Assembly: GCF_003327285.1 (NCBI RefSeq)
Contig: NZ_KZ848474.1
Coordinates: 496,001 to 560,000, forward strand
Reading direction: 5' to 3'
From: Microbacterium sorbitolivorans
GTDB taxonomy: Bacteria; Actinomycetota; Actinomycetes; Actinomycetales; Microbacteriaceae
DNA: 64,000 nt
How positions within the stretch are numbered: position 1 is the stretch's first letter; the number at the start of each line of letters is the position of its first letter. Positions 34,076 to 43,469 of this stretch are shown piece after piece. A program made the position numbers and the translations under genes. A model generated the notes under the pieces. The model had not been told where the DNA came from. It ran no database searches and saw nothing but the letters and a program-made list of their open reading frames with translations.

Positions 34076-34711
34076 CTAGCCGAGGTGGATTGCGCCGTCG
34101 AGGTATCGGACGGTGCTGAGATCCTCGACGCGCGCGTCCACCTCGGCGTCCTCCAAGTGATCGCCGACGCCGATAACGAAGCGGACCCCGGCGCGGCGTG
34201 CAGCGAGCACGCCGGCCGGGGCATCTTCGAAGACCACGCATGTATCCGGATCCAGGCCGAGAAGGCGCGCCCCGAGCAGATACGGATCAGGTGATGGTTT
34301 GCCGGCCTCGACGTCCTCGGCGGCGACGAGCTCCTTGGGGATAGGATGCCCGGAGGCCGCCAGGCGCGCGACGGCGAGGCGTCGCGCCGCCGAGGTGACG
34401 ACCGCCCAGACGTGCGCGGGCAGCGACCTGGTGAGGGCCACGGATCCCGCGATCGGCTTCGTGAGGTCGGCACCGCGAACCTCCTCTTCTTCCAGCGCGG
34501 CGATCGCGGCACTCAAAACGTCGGGGGCGACAAGTTCAGCGACAGTGTCGGCCGCGCGGACCCCGTGGCTTACCTGCGTGCGGAAGTCGTATCCAGGCGA
34601 GTAAGTAGCTGCCCATCGGTCCCATGCGACAGCGGCTGGCTCGAGCGAATCGACGAGGACGCCGTCACAGTCGAAAAGGATCCCGTTGACCGGGAAACGT
34701 AGCGAAGTCAT
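34076..34711 (-). CDS. HAD-superfamily phosphatase (beta-PGM/sugar phosphatase branch)
   Basis: 211 aa. Motif I GILFDCDGVLVDS, motif II VVTSAARR, motif III in EAGKPSPDPY, motif IV VFEDAPAGV; a small alpha-helical C1 cap lies after motif I. The family includes beta-phosphoglucomutases and sugar-phosphate phosphatases. It lies 69 bp after the IIC gene and is probably the last gene of the PTS operon, where it could remove phosphate from an accumulating sugar phosphate. Confidence 0.85.
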   Translation of the reverse strand: MTSLRFPVNGILFDCDGVLVDSLEPAAVAWDRWAATYSPGYDFRTQVSHGVRAADTVAELVAPDVLSAAIAALEEEEVRGADLTKPIAGSVALTRSLPAHVWAVVTSAARRLAVARLAASGHPIPKELVAAEDVEAGKPSPDPYLLGARLLGLDPDTCVVFEDAPAGVLAARRAGVRFVIGVGDHLEDAEVDARVEDLSTVRYLDGAIHLG

Positions 34712-34780
34712 GGTTGTTCCGAGAAAAGCCGCGGGACGCCCGGAGGCGCCCCGCGGGGTGGTGTGTATGCGGGATCCCGC

Positions 34781-36160
34781 TTAGCTCTGTGCCGTCGGGA
34801 CGGTGGCGACCGCGCGCTTACGCATCGCGAAGCTGATCACGTAGAGCGCCACGATGGCGACGACGATGCCCACGATGATCGCGACCTGGCCGCCGGCGAG
34901 CGAGAGGCCGCCGAGGAGGAGGCCGAACACGCCGTAGTCGGAGTCGGAGAACGTCGCGTTGGAGAACCCGATCTCGCCGAGGACCGGGAGCAGGAACAGC
35001 GGCAGGAAGGTGATCGCGAGTCCGTTCACAAACGCGCCGATTACGGCACCGCGGCGACCGCCGGCCGCGTTGCCGATGACACCGGCGGCGGCACCCGTCA
35101 TGAAGTGCGCGACGACACCGGGGACGACGATCGTCGTGCCGAGCGCGACCATGCCGAGCATGCCGACGATACCGCCGACGAAACTGGCGAGGAAGCCGAC
35201 GAGCACGGCGTTCGGCGCGAACGTGAACACGATCGGCACGTCGAGTGCGGGCTTTGCGTTCTTTACGAGCTTCTCGGAGACGCCCTTGAACGCGGGCACG
35301 ATCTCGGCGAGCACGACGCGGACGCCCGCGAGGATAATGAAGACTCCGGCCGAGAACGTCGCAGCGCGCAGGAACAGGTAGACGGTGAAGTTCTGGCCGC
35401 CCGACAGCTCGTTCTCGATGAACGAGGCGCCGGCGAAGAATCCCACGATGATGTAGATCACGGCCATCGAGAGCGCCACGATCACCGTCGTGTCGCGGAG
35501 GAAGCTGAGCCCCTTCGGGAAGTTCAGGTCCTCAGTCGACTTCGAACCGCCCTTGCCGCGGGTGAGCAAGGCGACGAGGCCGCCGAGCGCGATGCCGAGG
35601 CCGCCGGTGTGACCGAGCGCAACGTCGTCGCTGCCGGTCACGCGGCGCATGAAGGGCTGCACGAGGGCGGGCGACACGACCATGTAGATGCCCTGAGCGA
35701 GCGAGCCCCACAGCACGACGGCCCACGGTTCGAAGCCAGCGACGCCCAGGATCACGGCGAACATACCGGCGATATAGAACGCGACGTGCCCAGAGAGGTA
35801 AACGTACTTGAATCGCGTGGTCGCAGCGAGCACGATGTTGACGATCATTCCGAAGAAGAAGATCAGCGCCGCTGCCGAGCCGTAGTCGAGGAGCACCTGC
35901 GCGATGATCGCCTCGTTGTTCGGCACTGTTCCCTGCACGTTGAACGCGTGCTGGAACATGACGCCGAACGGATCCAGGGCGTCAACGACGACGCCTGCTC
36001 CGGCCGCGAGTACGAGGAATCCTACGAGCGTGCGGATCGTGCCCTTCAGCACATCGCTGAATGACTTGCCCTGTACGGCGAGGCCGACGAGGGCGATCAG
36101 CGCGACGATGACCGAGGGCTGAGTGAAGATGTCTAGGAGGACATCGACGAGCGCATCCAT
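34781..36160 (-). CDS. PTS IIC component, ascorbate/UlaA family
   Basis: 459 aa, about 10-11 membrane helices, similar in length to UlaA (465 aa in E. coli). The VVVDALDPFGVMFQHAF, FVAFY-like KYVYLSGHVAFYIAGM and TGAAAGVIGNAAGGRRGAVI segments fit the ascorbate-type IIC. Together with separate IIB and IIA genes it forms a complete Enzyme II that imports and phosphorylates a sugar or sugar acid. No ascorbate-catabolic genes (ulaDEF) are nearby; a transketolase is, so a pentose, pentitol or pentulose is an alternative substrate. Confidence 0.88.
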   Translation of the reverse strand: MDALVDVLLDIFTQPSVIVALIALVGLAVQGKSFSDVLKGTIRTLVGFLVLAAGAGVVVDALDPFGVMFQHAFNVQGTVPNNEAIIAQVLLDYGSAAALIFFFGMIVNIVLAATTRFKYVYLSGHVAFYIAGMFAVILGVAGFEPWAVVLWGSLAQGIYMVVSPALVQPFMRRVTGSDDVALGHTGGLGIALGGLVALLTRGKGGSKSTEDLNFPKGLSFLRDTTVIVALSMAVIYIIVGFFAGASFIENELSGGQNFTVYLFLRAATFSAGVFIILAGVRVVLAEIVPAFKGVSEKLVKNAKPALDVPIVFTFAPNAVLVGFLASFVGGIVGMLGMVALGTTIVVPGVVAHFMTGAAAGVIGNAAGGRRGAVIGAFVNGLAITFLPLFLLPVLGEIGFSNATFSDSDYGVFGLLLGGLSLAGGQVAIIVGIVVAIVALYVISFAMRKRAVATVPTAQS

Positions 36161-36197
36161 GTCAGATGCTTCCTTTCCTTGTCAGGTGTCCGCGGGA

Positions 36198-36488
36198 CTA
36201 GGCGCTGAGGCCGTGGCGCTGGGCTGCTGCGGCAACCTTCTCGCGCAGTTCGCCGAGGTCGATGATGCTGTCGAGGACGACGACGTCCCCGAGGTGCTGG
36301 GCGGCATCGGCGATGTCGCGGCCGACGAATACCGCGTCTGCGTCGCCGTTTGCGACCGAGCCGAGGTCTGCGTGATCGACGGTGACACCGGAGATCTCCA
36401 GCTCCTTAAGGACCTTCTCGATGTTCATGTGGACCATAAAGCTCGAGCCGAGGCCGGTGCTGCAGACTGCGAGGAACTTCTTTGTCAT
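36198..36488 (-). CDS. PTS IIB component (lactose/ascorbate-type)
   Basis: 96 aa, single IIB domain. KKFLAVCSTGLGSS carries the phosphorylated cysteine (C9) in the P-loop typical of UlaB/GatB. It receives phosphate from IIA and passes it to the sugar held by IIC. ATGA overlap with IIA upstream; IIC follows after 37 bp. Confidence 0.92.
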   Translation of the reverse strand: MTKKFLAVCSTGLGSSFMVHMNIEKVLKELEISGVTVDHADLGSVANGDADAVFVGRDIADAAQHLGDVVVLDSIIDLGELREKVAAAAQRHGLSA

Positions 36489-36946
36489 CGGTTTTCTCCT
36501 GCCGTGAGGACCGCCAGTGCATCGGCGGTGGTGGTTGCCGCGAGGAGGGAATCCCGCGCGGCGTCATCTGAGAGCAGTTCTCCCAGGGCGGCCATCGTCG
36601 CCAGGTGACTCGTGGAGTCGGCGGCAGCGAGGCATACAAATAGTGAAATGGGGTGTGCTTCTTCGTCGTTCAGCAACACCTCGGGGCGCACCCAGAGCGC
36701 TGACATGCCGGTTTCGATCACGCCGCGCTCGGGGCGGGCGTGGGCCAGCGCGATGCCGTATCCCAGATCGATGTACGTTCCACCCGCGGCGATCGACTCG
36801 AGCATCGCGTCGACATAGTCGCGGCTTATGCGGCCCTGCTCGAGCAGCGGCGTGCTAACGAGTTCGATGGCGTCGCGCCAGCCCGGGAGCTCTTCCGCGA
36901 AGAGGAGGGTGCTCTCGTTGAGGTGAGAAGTGAGCATTCGGGTCAT
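36485..36946 (-). CDS. PTS IIA component (mannitol/fructose-type)
   Basis: 153 aa. GTYIDLGYGIALAHARPERG contains the phosphorylated histidine of the PTS_EIIA_2 family. It accepts phosphate from HPr and passes it to IIB. The annotated ATG overlaps the stop of the GntR gene; an internal ATG three codons later is an alternative, with an AGGAGG run 10 nt ahead of it. Confidence 0.9.
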   Translation of the reverse strand: MTRMLTSHLNESTLLFAEELPGWRDAIELVSTPLLEQGRISRDYVDAMLESIAAGGTYIDLGYGIALAHARPERGVIETGMSALWVRPEVLLNDEEAHPISLFVCLAAADSTSHLATMAALGELLSDDAARDSLLAATTTADALAVLTAGENR

Positions 36947-37698
36947 GCCTCCTGGGGCGTCGGGCCCGCGACGCGCAGGCTGAGTTCGATCTCGCTATTG
37001 AGGGGAGTGTGTCGGGCGACTCCGTGGGCGACCGGGTGACCATCCTGGTCATACACCGTCGATGCGACGGCGAGGAGCCGCAGAGAGGGCGCGACCTCGA
37101 GGTTGAGCGCGACGTCTGCCGTTGCTTCCTCGACCCCGACTCGCATGTCGTTGCGCGACAGCACGACTCCGTATCTCTCGTGTAGGTAGTCGAAGAGCGA
37201 TCCCGTCGTGAAGTCGGCGGAGGCGCACTCGGGGAAGCGGTCGTGGGGCAGGTACGTGACCACGTGCTGGTGGAGCTGCCCGTTGACGAAGCGCAGGCGG
37301 ACAAGCTCGACGACCCGTGCACCCGACGGCACATCGAGCAAGCGCGCAATCTCGTTGTCGGCCGCCACGAGCTCCTGGCGAAGCACCCGGGTTGCTACCG
37401 TGTGCCCGGCGCTTGTTTGCTGGCGGTGGAAGCCGGTGACGATGTCGGCGAACCGTTCGGGGTAGTGGATCCCCGGCTTGGGCGCGCTGACGAAGGTGCC
37501 GCGTCCGTGCTCGCGGGCGAGCCGACCGTCTTGTACGAGGCCGTCGACGGCGTGCCGCAGGGTGATGCGGCTCACGCCGAGCTCCTCGCAGAGTTCCTTC
37601 TCCGACGGAAGCCGGTCGCCGACGCGCATCGTGCCGATGCGTTCGACCAGGTGGTCACGCACGGCACGGTACTTGCTCGTGCCGGTTGAACTGTCCAA
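36943..37698 (-). CDS. GntR/HutC-family regulator of the PTS operon
   Basis: 251 aa, TTG start with GAGGAGG upstream. N-terminal winged helix (GDRLPSEKELCEELGVSRIT, GRGTFVSAP) followed by a UTRA ligand-binding domain (~95-240). UTRA regulators bind small phosphorylated sugars or acids. It is the first gene of the operon it most likely controls, and a pair of inverted operator-like sites lies between it and the divergent transketolase gene. Confidence 0.92.
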   Translation of the reverse strand: MDSSTGTSKYRAVRDHLVERIGTMRVGDRLPSEKELCEELGVSRITLRHAVDGLVQDGRLAREHGRGTFVSAPKPGIHYPERFADIVTGFHRQQTSAGHTVATRVLRQELVAADNEIARLLDVPSGARVVELVRLRFVNGQLHQHVVTYLPHDRFPECASADFTTGSLFDYLHERYGVVLSRNDMRVGVEEATADVALNLEVAPSLRLLAVASTVYDQDGHPVAHGVARHTPLNSEIELSLRVAGPTPQEA

Positions 37699-37740
37699 GG
37701 CTGCCTCCTCGCTGCCCTACCGCGTCGTCACGGGTAGAAA

Positions 37741-37849
37741 GTGATTATGACGACATGATGACATGAATCAGAGGTAAACCGCAAGGGTTCGTTGAATCTT
37801 CGTAAAAACGGGAGACTTGCATCCCAAGAGATCATGACGTCATAATCAC
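37741..37849. promoter_or_regulatory. Two inverted operator-like sites in the gntR/transketolase intergenic region
   Basis: GTGATTATGACG at 37741-37752 reappears as its complement CGTCATAATCAC at 37838-37849. Each copy extends into a TGACGTCA-type palindrome: perfect at 37835-37842, one mismatch at 37748-37755. One site stands 42 bp before the gntR start and the other 18 bp before the transketolase start, so one regulator can control both directions. Confidence 0.7.
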
Positions 37850-37867
37850 TTGGACGAAAGGAAGCTC

Positions 37868-39928
37868 ATGACAACGACGCACGCTCCCACCGATTCCTCG
37901 ACCGCATGGGGCGGACTCATCGACCCTCTGACTGTCACGACGGCCCGCCTACTCTCGGCGGACGCGGTCGAGAAGGCCGCCTCGGGTCACCCCGGCACCG
38001 CGATCGCTCTCGCGCCGGTCGCCACCCTGCTCTTCCGCAACCACATCCGCCACGATCCGCGCGATCCGGAGTGGGCCGGCCGCGATCGCTTTGTGCTGTC
38101 CTGCGGTCACGCGAGCATCCTGCTCTACACGCAGCTTCACCTGAGCGGCTACGACGTCACGATCGACGACCTGAAGGCCTTCCGCACCCTCGGCTCACGA
38201 ACGCCCGGTCATCCCGAGTACGGCCACACTGCGGGCGTGGAGACCACGACGGGCCCGCTCGGTCAGGGCCTCGCCACTGCCGTGGGAACCGCGATGGCAT
38301 TCGCTCACGAGCGCGCCGAGTTCGACGAGGACGGCGTGAGCTCACCCTTCGACCGGCACGTCTGGGTGCTCGCCTCGGACGGAGATCTGCAGGAAGGTCT
38401 CTCCTATGAGGCCGGCGCGATCGCCGGCCGCATGAGCCTCGGAAACCTCACCGTCGTATACGACGACAACGACATCCAGATCGAGGGCGACACCCGCCTC
38501 ACGAGCTCGGAAAACGTGGCCCAGCGCTTTGAGGCGCAGGGATGGCATGTTCTCACCGTCGGCCTCGCGGCGGACGGCGACATCGACGTCGCGGGTCTCG
38601 ATGCCGCGCTCCGCGCCGAGCGCCCCCTCGATAAGCCTCGCCTCGTGATCCTGAAGTCGCAGATTGCGTTCCCCGCCCCGAACGCAGTGGGTACGGCTGG
38701 CTCGCACGGTGCACCCCTCGGCGGCGCCGAGGTTGCGAACCTGCGCACGGCACTCGGCTCCGATCTTGAACCCTTCGAGGTGCCGGAATCGGTCCACGCG
38801 GGCATCGACGATGTCGTATCCCGGGGCGCTGAGCTGCGGCGCGAGTGGGACGCCCGCGTCAGCGCATGGCGCGAGGCGGATCCCGTAAGGGCAGACCGCC
38901 ACGCGGCCTTCCTGCGGCGCGAAGTCCCCTCCGGTCTCGCGGCGGCGATGCCCACGTACGAGCCCGGGGCATCAGTCTCGACGCGCGATGCTTCCGGCGC
39001 GGCGATCCAGGCCATCGCGGCCCAGGTTCCCGGCCTCTGGGGCGGATCCGCCGACCTGGCCGAGCCCAACCGCACGGCGATCACAGGTGGCGGATCCTTC
39101 CTGCCCGAGTCGACCTCGCTCGGCACCCTGCGCGGTCGGAACATTCACTGGGGCGTGCGCGAACACGGCATGGCGGCCGCGATGAACGGCATCGCCCTCG
39201 CCGGCGGTTGGCGCGTTTTCGCGGGCACGTTCCTCGTGTTCAGCGACTACCAGCGCCCCTCCATCCGCTTGGCTTCGCTCATGCAACTGCCCGTGACGTA
39301 CATCTGGTCGCACGACTCGGTTGCACTGGGACAGGACGGCCCGACGCACCAGCCCATCGAGCACCTCGCCTCGTTGCGCGCGATCCCCGGTTTTACCGTC
39401 GTACGGCCCGCCGATGCCAATGAGACGGTTGCCGCCTGGGCCGCGGTTCTGGAGAAGGAGCAACCCGTGGGCCTTGTGCTCGGCCGCCAGGGCGTGCCCG
39501 TGCTCGATATCCCAGCAGCAGAGGTTGCCGAGGGAGTGCGCCGCGGCGCCTACATCGTGCGGAACACCGCGACGCCCGACGTCGTGCTCATCGCGACGGG
39601 CAGCGAGGTTGCGGTCGCGTTGGTCGCTGCAGACGAGCTGGCCGCCGAGGGAATCGAGGCACGCGTCATCTCCATGCCGAGCCGCGAGTGGTTCACCGCT
39701 CAGTCCGCCGAGTATCGCGAGTTGATCCTGCCCGCGTCCCTGAGCGCACGCGTCGTCGTCGAGGCCGCGTCCTCGTTCGGTTGGCACGACATTGCGGGCC
39801 CTGCGGGCGAGATCGTTGGCATCGACGAGTTCGGCCTTTCCGCACCCGCCGACGAGGCGCTCGCCGCGCGAGGGATCACCGTCAGCCACGTCGTCGTCGC
39901 CGCGAAGCGCGTGTCAACGCGCGACTGA
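37868..39928 (+). CDS. tkt: Transketolase
   Basis: 686 aa, full single-chain length, ATG start with AAAGGAAG. TPP-binding motif from ASDGDLQEGLSYEA to VVYDDNDIQIEG, the conserved N-terminal SGHPGTAIALAP, pyrimidine-domain segments NIHWGVREHGMAAAMNGIAL and the donor-binding HDSVALGQDGPTHQP. It moves two-carbon units from ketoses (xylulose 5-P) to aldoses. Placed head to head with a PTS operon and sharing an operator with it, it looks like a dedicated catabolic isozyme; the housekeeping copy would be elsewhere. Confidence 0.95.
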   Translation: MTTTHAPTDSSTAWGGLIDPLTVTTARLLSADAVEKAASGHPGTAIALAPVATLLFRNHIRHDPRDPEWAGRDRFVLSCGHASILLYTQLHLSGYDVTIDDLKAFRTLGSRTPGHPEYGHTAGVETTTGPLGQGLATAVGTAMAFAHERAEFDEDGVSSPFDRHVWVLASDGDLQEGLSYEAGAIAGRMSLGNLTVVYDDNDIQIEGDTRLTSSENVAQRFEAQGWHVLTVGLAADGDIDVAGLDAALRAERPLDKPRLVILKSQIAFPAPNAVGTAGSHGAPLGGAEVANLRTALGSDLEPFEVPESVHAGIDDVVSRGAELRREWDARVSAWREADPVRADRHAAFLRREVPSGLAAAMPTYEPGASVSTRDASGAAIQAIAAQVPGLWGGSADLAEPNRTAITGGGSFLPESTSLGTLRGRNIHWGVREHGMAAAMNGIALAGGWRVFAGTFLVFSDYQRPSIRLASLMQLPVTYIWSHDSVALGQDGPTHQPIEHLASLRAIPGFTVVRPADANETVAAWAAVLEKEQPVGLVLGRQGVPVLDIPAAEVAEGVRRGAYIVRNTATPDVVLIATGSEVAVALVAADELAAEGIEARVISMPSREWFTAQSAEYRELILPASLSARVVVEAASSFGWHDIAGPAGEIVGIDEFGLSAPADEALAARGITVSHVVVAAKRVSTRD

Positions 39929-39936
39929 CGCGAGGT

Positions 39937-39957
39937 GTTGGGGTAACTCACCCCAAC
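39937..39957. terminator. Hairpin between convergent transketolase and cydDC
   Basis: GTTGGGG (39937-39943), a 7-nt loop, CCCCAAC (39951-39957). The loop contains the cydDC stop codon (complement of 39948-39950), so one hairpin serves both converging genes. Confidence 0.65.
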
Positions 39958-42900
39958 GAAATCACCGTCGCACCCTCCGGCGCCTGCGCGTCGGGGCGGT
40001 GCGACACCAGCACCACGATGCGGTCGGCGGTGGCGCGGCGGATGTCGGCCATCATCGCCTCGGCGGTGGGCCGGTCGAGGTGGGCGGCGGGCTCGTCGAG
40101 CAGGATCACCTCGGCGCTCGTGAGCAGGGCGCGGGCGACCGCGAGCCGCTGGCGTTCGCCGCCCGAGAGCGCGGATCCGCCGGCACCGACCCGGGTGTCG
40201 AGCCCGAGCGAGAGGCCGACGCGTGCGAGCGCGTCGGTCATCTCGTCGTCTGTGGGGGCGTTCTCGCGCGATCGCGCGATCGCGAGGTTCGCGCGGATCC
40301 GCGAGTCGAACACGTACGCGTCCTGCGGGCACCACGCGACGGCGTCCCGCCAGCTGTCCGCCTCCGCGCGGGCGAGCGAGATGCCCGAGGCGTAGACGGC
40401 GCCCTCGGCGGCGGCGAGCGAGCCCATGAGCACCGACAGCAGGGTCGATTTTCCGGATCCGCTGGGGCCGGAAACGACGAGCCATTCGCCGGGCGCGACC
40501 TCGCCCGACACGTGCCGGAAGACGGGCACCGCCTGGCCCGGATACGCGGCGGCGACGTCGTCGAGCACGACCGACGACACGGGCCGCGGGATGGGCGTCT
40601 CGCCCGTCATGACGGGGGTCGGATCCTCGGCGAGCGGCGCGATGCGCAGGGCGAGTTCGCGCAGCGCGGGCAGGCGGTGGCAGGCGCCGACGAGCCCCGT
40701 CAGCGGCTCGACGGCCGCGAGCGCGAGCAGCGCGACGACGCACGCGAACTCCGCCGCGAGCCCGCCCGCGAGCAGGGGAGCGCCGGCCGCGAGCGCCGAG
40801 CAGGCGAGCACGACGACGGCGTCGGCGAGCCCGGCACACCAGGCGGATCCGCGCTCCGCACGCGCGAGCCGGTCGGCCGCGCGATCGAGCCGCGCGATCG
40901 CGGGCACGGCGCGCCCGTTGGCGCGGAGGTCGTCGGCCGCGAGGGCGAGCGACGCGGTGCCGCGGGCGAGCGCCGAGCGCTCCTTGACGCGGGTGCGCAT
41001 GGATCCGCGGGCGGCCCACACCGCGATCGCGCTGCCGAGCGCGGTCGCGAAGACCAGCGCGAGGGCGACCGGAACCGCGAGGCCGGGCGCGACGAGCGCC
41101 GTCGTCACGACGATGCCGACGATCGCGAGCAGCCCCGCGACGAGCGCCGGGATGATGCGCGGCAGCTGGTCGCGGAGGTCGTCGGCGATCGTGACGAGGT
41201 AGTCGACGGGCGATCCGCCCTCGAGCAGGCGGCGGGATCCGGCGCCGCGGGCCGCGACCCCGCGCCACAGCTTCAGGCGCAGGCGGTCGACGGTCGAGAA
41301 CGACGCGGCGTGCGTCGCGAGGCGCTCGGCGTAGCGGCTGACGGCGCGGCCGATGCCGAAGAATCGCACGCCGACGATCGCGACGAGCAGGTACATGATG
41401 AACTCTTCGATGCTCGAGCGCACGATGAGCCAGCCCGAGACGGCCGTGAGGGCGAGGCCCATTCCGGTCGTGACGAAGGCGAGCAGCGCGCCGAGCGCCC
41501 AGCGGAGCGCGTCGGGCCTCAAAAGGGATGCGATCTCGCGGCGGGCGCGGGCTCCCTCGCGCGAGAGGGCGCGGTGGCCGGGGCCGCGCAACTTCGGCAG
41601 CTCGATGGCCTGGGACTCGGGGCCGCCGGCGATCTTGATGGGGCCGGTCGATAGTGGAACCCCGACGGGTGCGGGCGCGATCGGGGCGAGCACTTCGTCG
41701 GCGAGGGGCGCGACGCCGACGATGCGGTCGGCGAGCGCGAGCGTCTCGGGCTCGTGCGTCGCGAGGACGACGGTCGCGCGCTTCGCGCGGCACCGGATCG
41801 CGTCTCGCACGAGCTCGGCCGACTCGCGGTCGAGGTGCGCCGTCGGCTCGTCGAGGATCAGCAGGGTCGCGCCGTCGTCGACGCGCGCGAGGGCGCGGGC
41901 GACCGCGAGGCGGCGCTGCTCGCCGGGGCTCAGCTCGGCGGTCGCGGCGTCGGCGCGGCGTTCGAGGCCGACCTCGGCGAGCAGGGCACCCGGATCCTCG
42001 GCGCCGTACAGCGCGAGCTCGTCCCACGGCGTCGCCGTGAACGCGCGCGGGGTCTGCGGCGCGTAGGCGGTGCGCTCGGCGTCGACTCCGACGATCCAGC
42101 CGGACGCGTGCGCCGACGAGGGCAGCGCGCCCGCGAGGGCCTTCAGCAGCGTCGACTTGCCGGATCCGCTGGGCCCGGAAACGGCCGTGATGCCGCCGAT
42201 CTGCGCCGAGAAGCGCTCGAGCGTGGGGCTCTCGCGCCCCTCGTGGCGCACCCACAGCTCGTGCACGACGATCGTCGTCGGCGCGTGCTCGGCGGTGCGC
42301 TCGCCCGGCTCGGCGAGCTGGGCGACGACCTCGGAGAGCGAGGGGAACCCCTCCGGGAGCCTCGTGACCGGAACGGGCCGTGTGAGCGCCCGCACGGCGG
42401 ATCCGCCCTGCCGGGCGACGACGTTCAGGCGCGCCCCGCGCACGTCGCCGCGGCGGGCGCCGCCGAGGATCCGTTTGACGCGCGCGAGCGCGCTCGCGCC
42501 GTTCTGCGAGGAGTGGAAGGCGGATCCGAGCTCGCGCATCGCCTGGAAGCATTCAGGCGCGAGGATGAGGGCGAGGAGTGCGGCCTCGAGCCCGACGGTG
42601 CCGTTCATGAGGCGCAGGCCGAGCACGACGGCGACGAGCGCGACCGAGATCGTCGAGATGAGCTCGAGCGCGAGCGCCGAGAGGAAGGCGGTGCGCAGGG
42701 TGATCTGGGTGCGGCGGCGGTACTCGCCCTGGATGTCGCCGAGGGCGCGCGACTGCTCCTCGACCCGGCCGAGGCCGACGAGCACCGGCAGGCCGCGGGC
42801 GAGCTCGGTCAGGTGGTTCGCGAGGCGCGCGAGCGAGCCCGTGGCCTCGTCGGTCTTCTCCTGCGTGTGCTTGCCGATGAGGATCATGAACAGCGGCACG

Positions 42901-43445
42901 AGCGGAATCGTCAGCACGATAATGAGGGCGCTCAGCCAGTCGGCGCCGAGGATCCGCGCGCCCACGAGAAGCGGCACGACGACCGCCTGGATCATGGCCG
43001 GCAGGCTCTGCGAGAAGTAGTCGTCGAGGTCGTCGAGGCCGTCGGTCGCGAGCACCGCGACGGATCCCTCGCGCTCGCTGCCCTCGGAGATGCGGGCCGG
43101 ATCCACGGGCCGGTCGGCGTCGGAGTCGGCGCCCTCGGCGCCCTCCGCGTCGCCGCCGACGATGCGGTCCCACAGCTGCCCGCGCAGGTCCTGCTTCACG
43201 GCGATCGCGACGCGCGCCGCCACGACCTTCGTGCCCCAGCCCGCGAGCGCGCGCACGATCGCGCCCGCGGATCCAAGGGCCGCGACGAAGCCGGCGTCGA
43301 GGTCGCCGTCGGCGAGCCCCGCGATGCCCGCGGCGATCGCGCCCGCGACGAGCACGAGGCCGAGCGCCTTGAGGGCCGCGAGGATGCCGAGCGCCGCGAG
43401 GGCGGGTTTCGGTACCGGACCGAGGTCCGGGCGAGGAGACTCCAT
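39948..43445 (-). CDS. cydDC: CydD-CydC fusion ABC transporter for cytochrome bd assembly
   Basis: 1165 aa: two complete ABC half-transporters in one chain. CydD half: membrane domain ~1-330 and ATPase with Walker A SGPSGSGKSTLLKALAG (~425); CydC half: membrane domain ~640-900 and ATPase with SGPSGSGKSTLLSVLMG (~995), each with an LSPGEQRR/LSGGERQR signature and ILLDEP/LILDEP Walker B. CydDC exports reductants (cysteine/glutathione or similar thiols) and haem-linked activities needed to assemble cytochrome bd. The fusion is common in actinobacteria. Last gene of the cyd operon, 24 bp after cydB. Confidence 0.94.
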   Translation of the reverse strand: MESPRPDLGPVPKPALAALGILAALKALGLVLVAGAIAAGIAGLADGDLDAGFVAALGSAGAIVRALAGWGTKVVAARVAIAVKQDLRGQLWDRIVGGDAEGAEGADSDADRPVDPARISEGSEREGSVAVLATDGLDDLDDYFSQSLPAMIQAVVVPLLVGARILGADWLSALIIVLTIPLVPLFMILIGKHTQEKTDEATGSLARLANHLTELARGLPVLVGLGRVEEQSRALGDIQGEYRRRTQITLRTAFLSALALELISTISVALVAVVLGLRLMNGTVGLEAALLALILAPECFQAMRELGSAFHSSQNGASALARVKRILGGARRGDVRGARLNVVARQGGSAVRALTRPVPVTRLPEGFPSLSEVVAQLAEPGERTAEHAPTTIVVHELWVRHEGRESPTLERFSAQIGGITAVSGPSGSGKSTLLKALAGALPSSAHASGWIVGVDAERTAYAPQTPRAFTATPWDELALYGAEDPGALLAEVGLERRADAATAELSPGEQRRLAVARALARVDDGATLLILDEPTAHLDRESAELVRDAIRCRAKRATVVLATHEPETLALADRIVGVAPLADEVLAPIAPAPVGVPLSTGPIKIAGGPESQAIELPKLRGPGHRALSREGARARREIASLLRPDALRWALGALLAFVTTGMGLALTAVSGWLIVRSSIEEFIMYLLVAIVGVRFFGIGRAVSRYAERLATHAASFSTVDRLRLKLWRGVAARGAGSRRLLEGGSPVDYLVTIADDLRDQLPRIIPALVAGLLAIVGIVVTTALVAPGLAVPVALALVFATALGSAIAVWAARGSMRTRVKERSALARGTASLALAADDLRANGRAVPAIARLDRAADRLARAERGSAWCAGLADAVVVLACSALAAGAPLLAGGLAAEFACVVALLALAAVEPLTGLVGACHRLPALRELALRIAPLAEDPTPVMTGETPIPRPVSSVVLDDVAAAYPGQAVPVFRHVSGEVAPGEWLVVSGPSGSGKSTLLSVLMGSLAAAEGAVYASGISLARAEADSWRDAVAWCPQDAYVFDSRIRANLAIARSRENAPTDDEMTDALARVGLSLGLDTRVGAGGSALSGGERQRLAVARALLTSAEVILLDEPAAHLDRPTAEAMMADIRRATADRIVVLVSHRPDAQAPEGATVISLG

Positions 43446-43469
43446 GGTGTGACTATGCCGGATCCGGGG

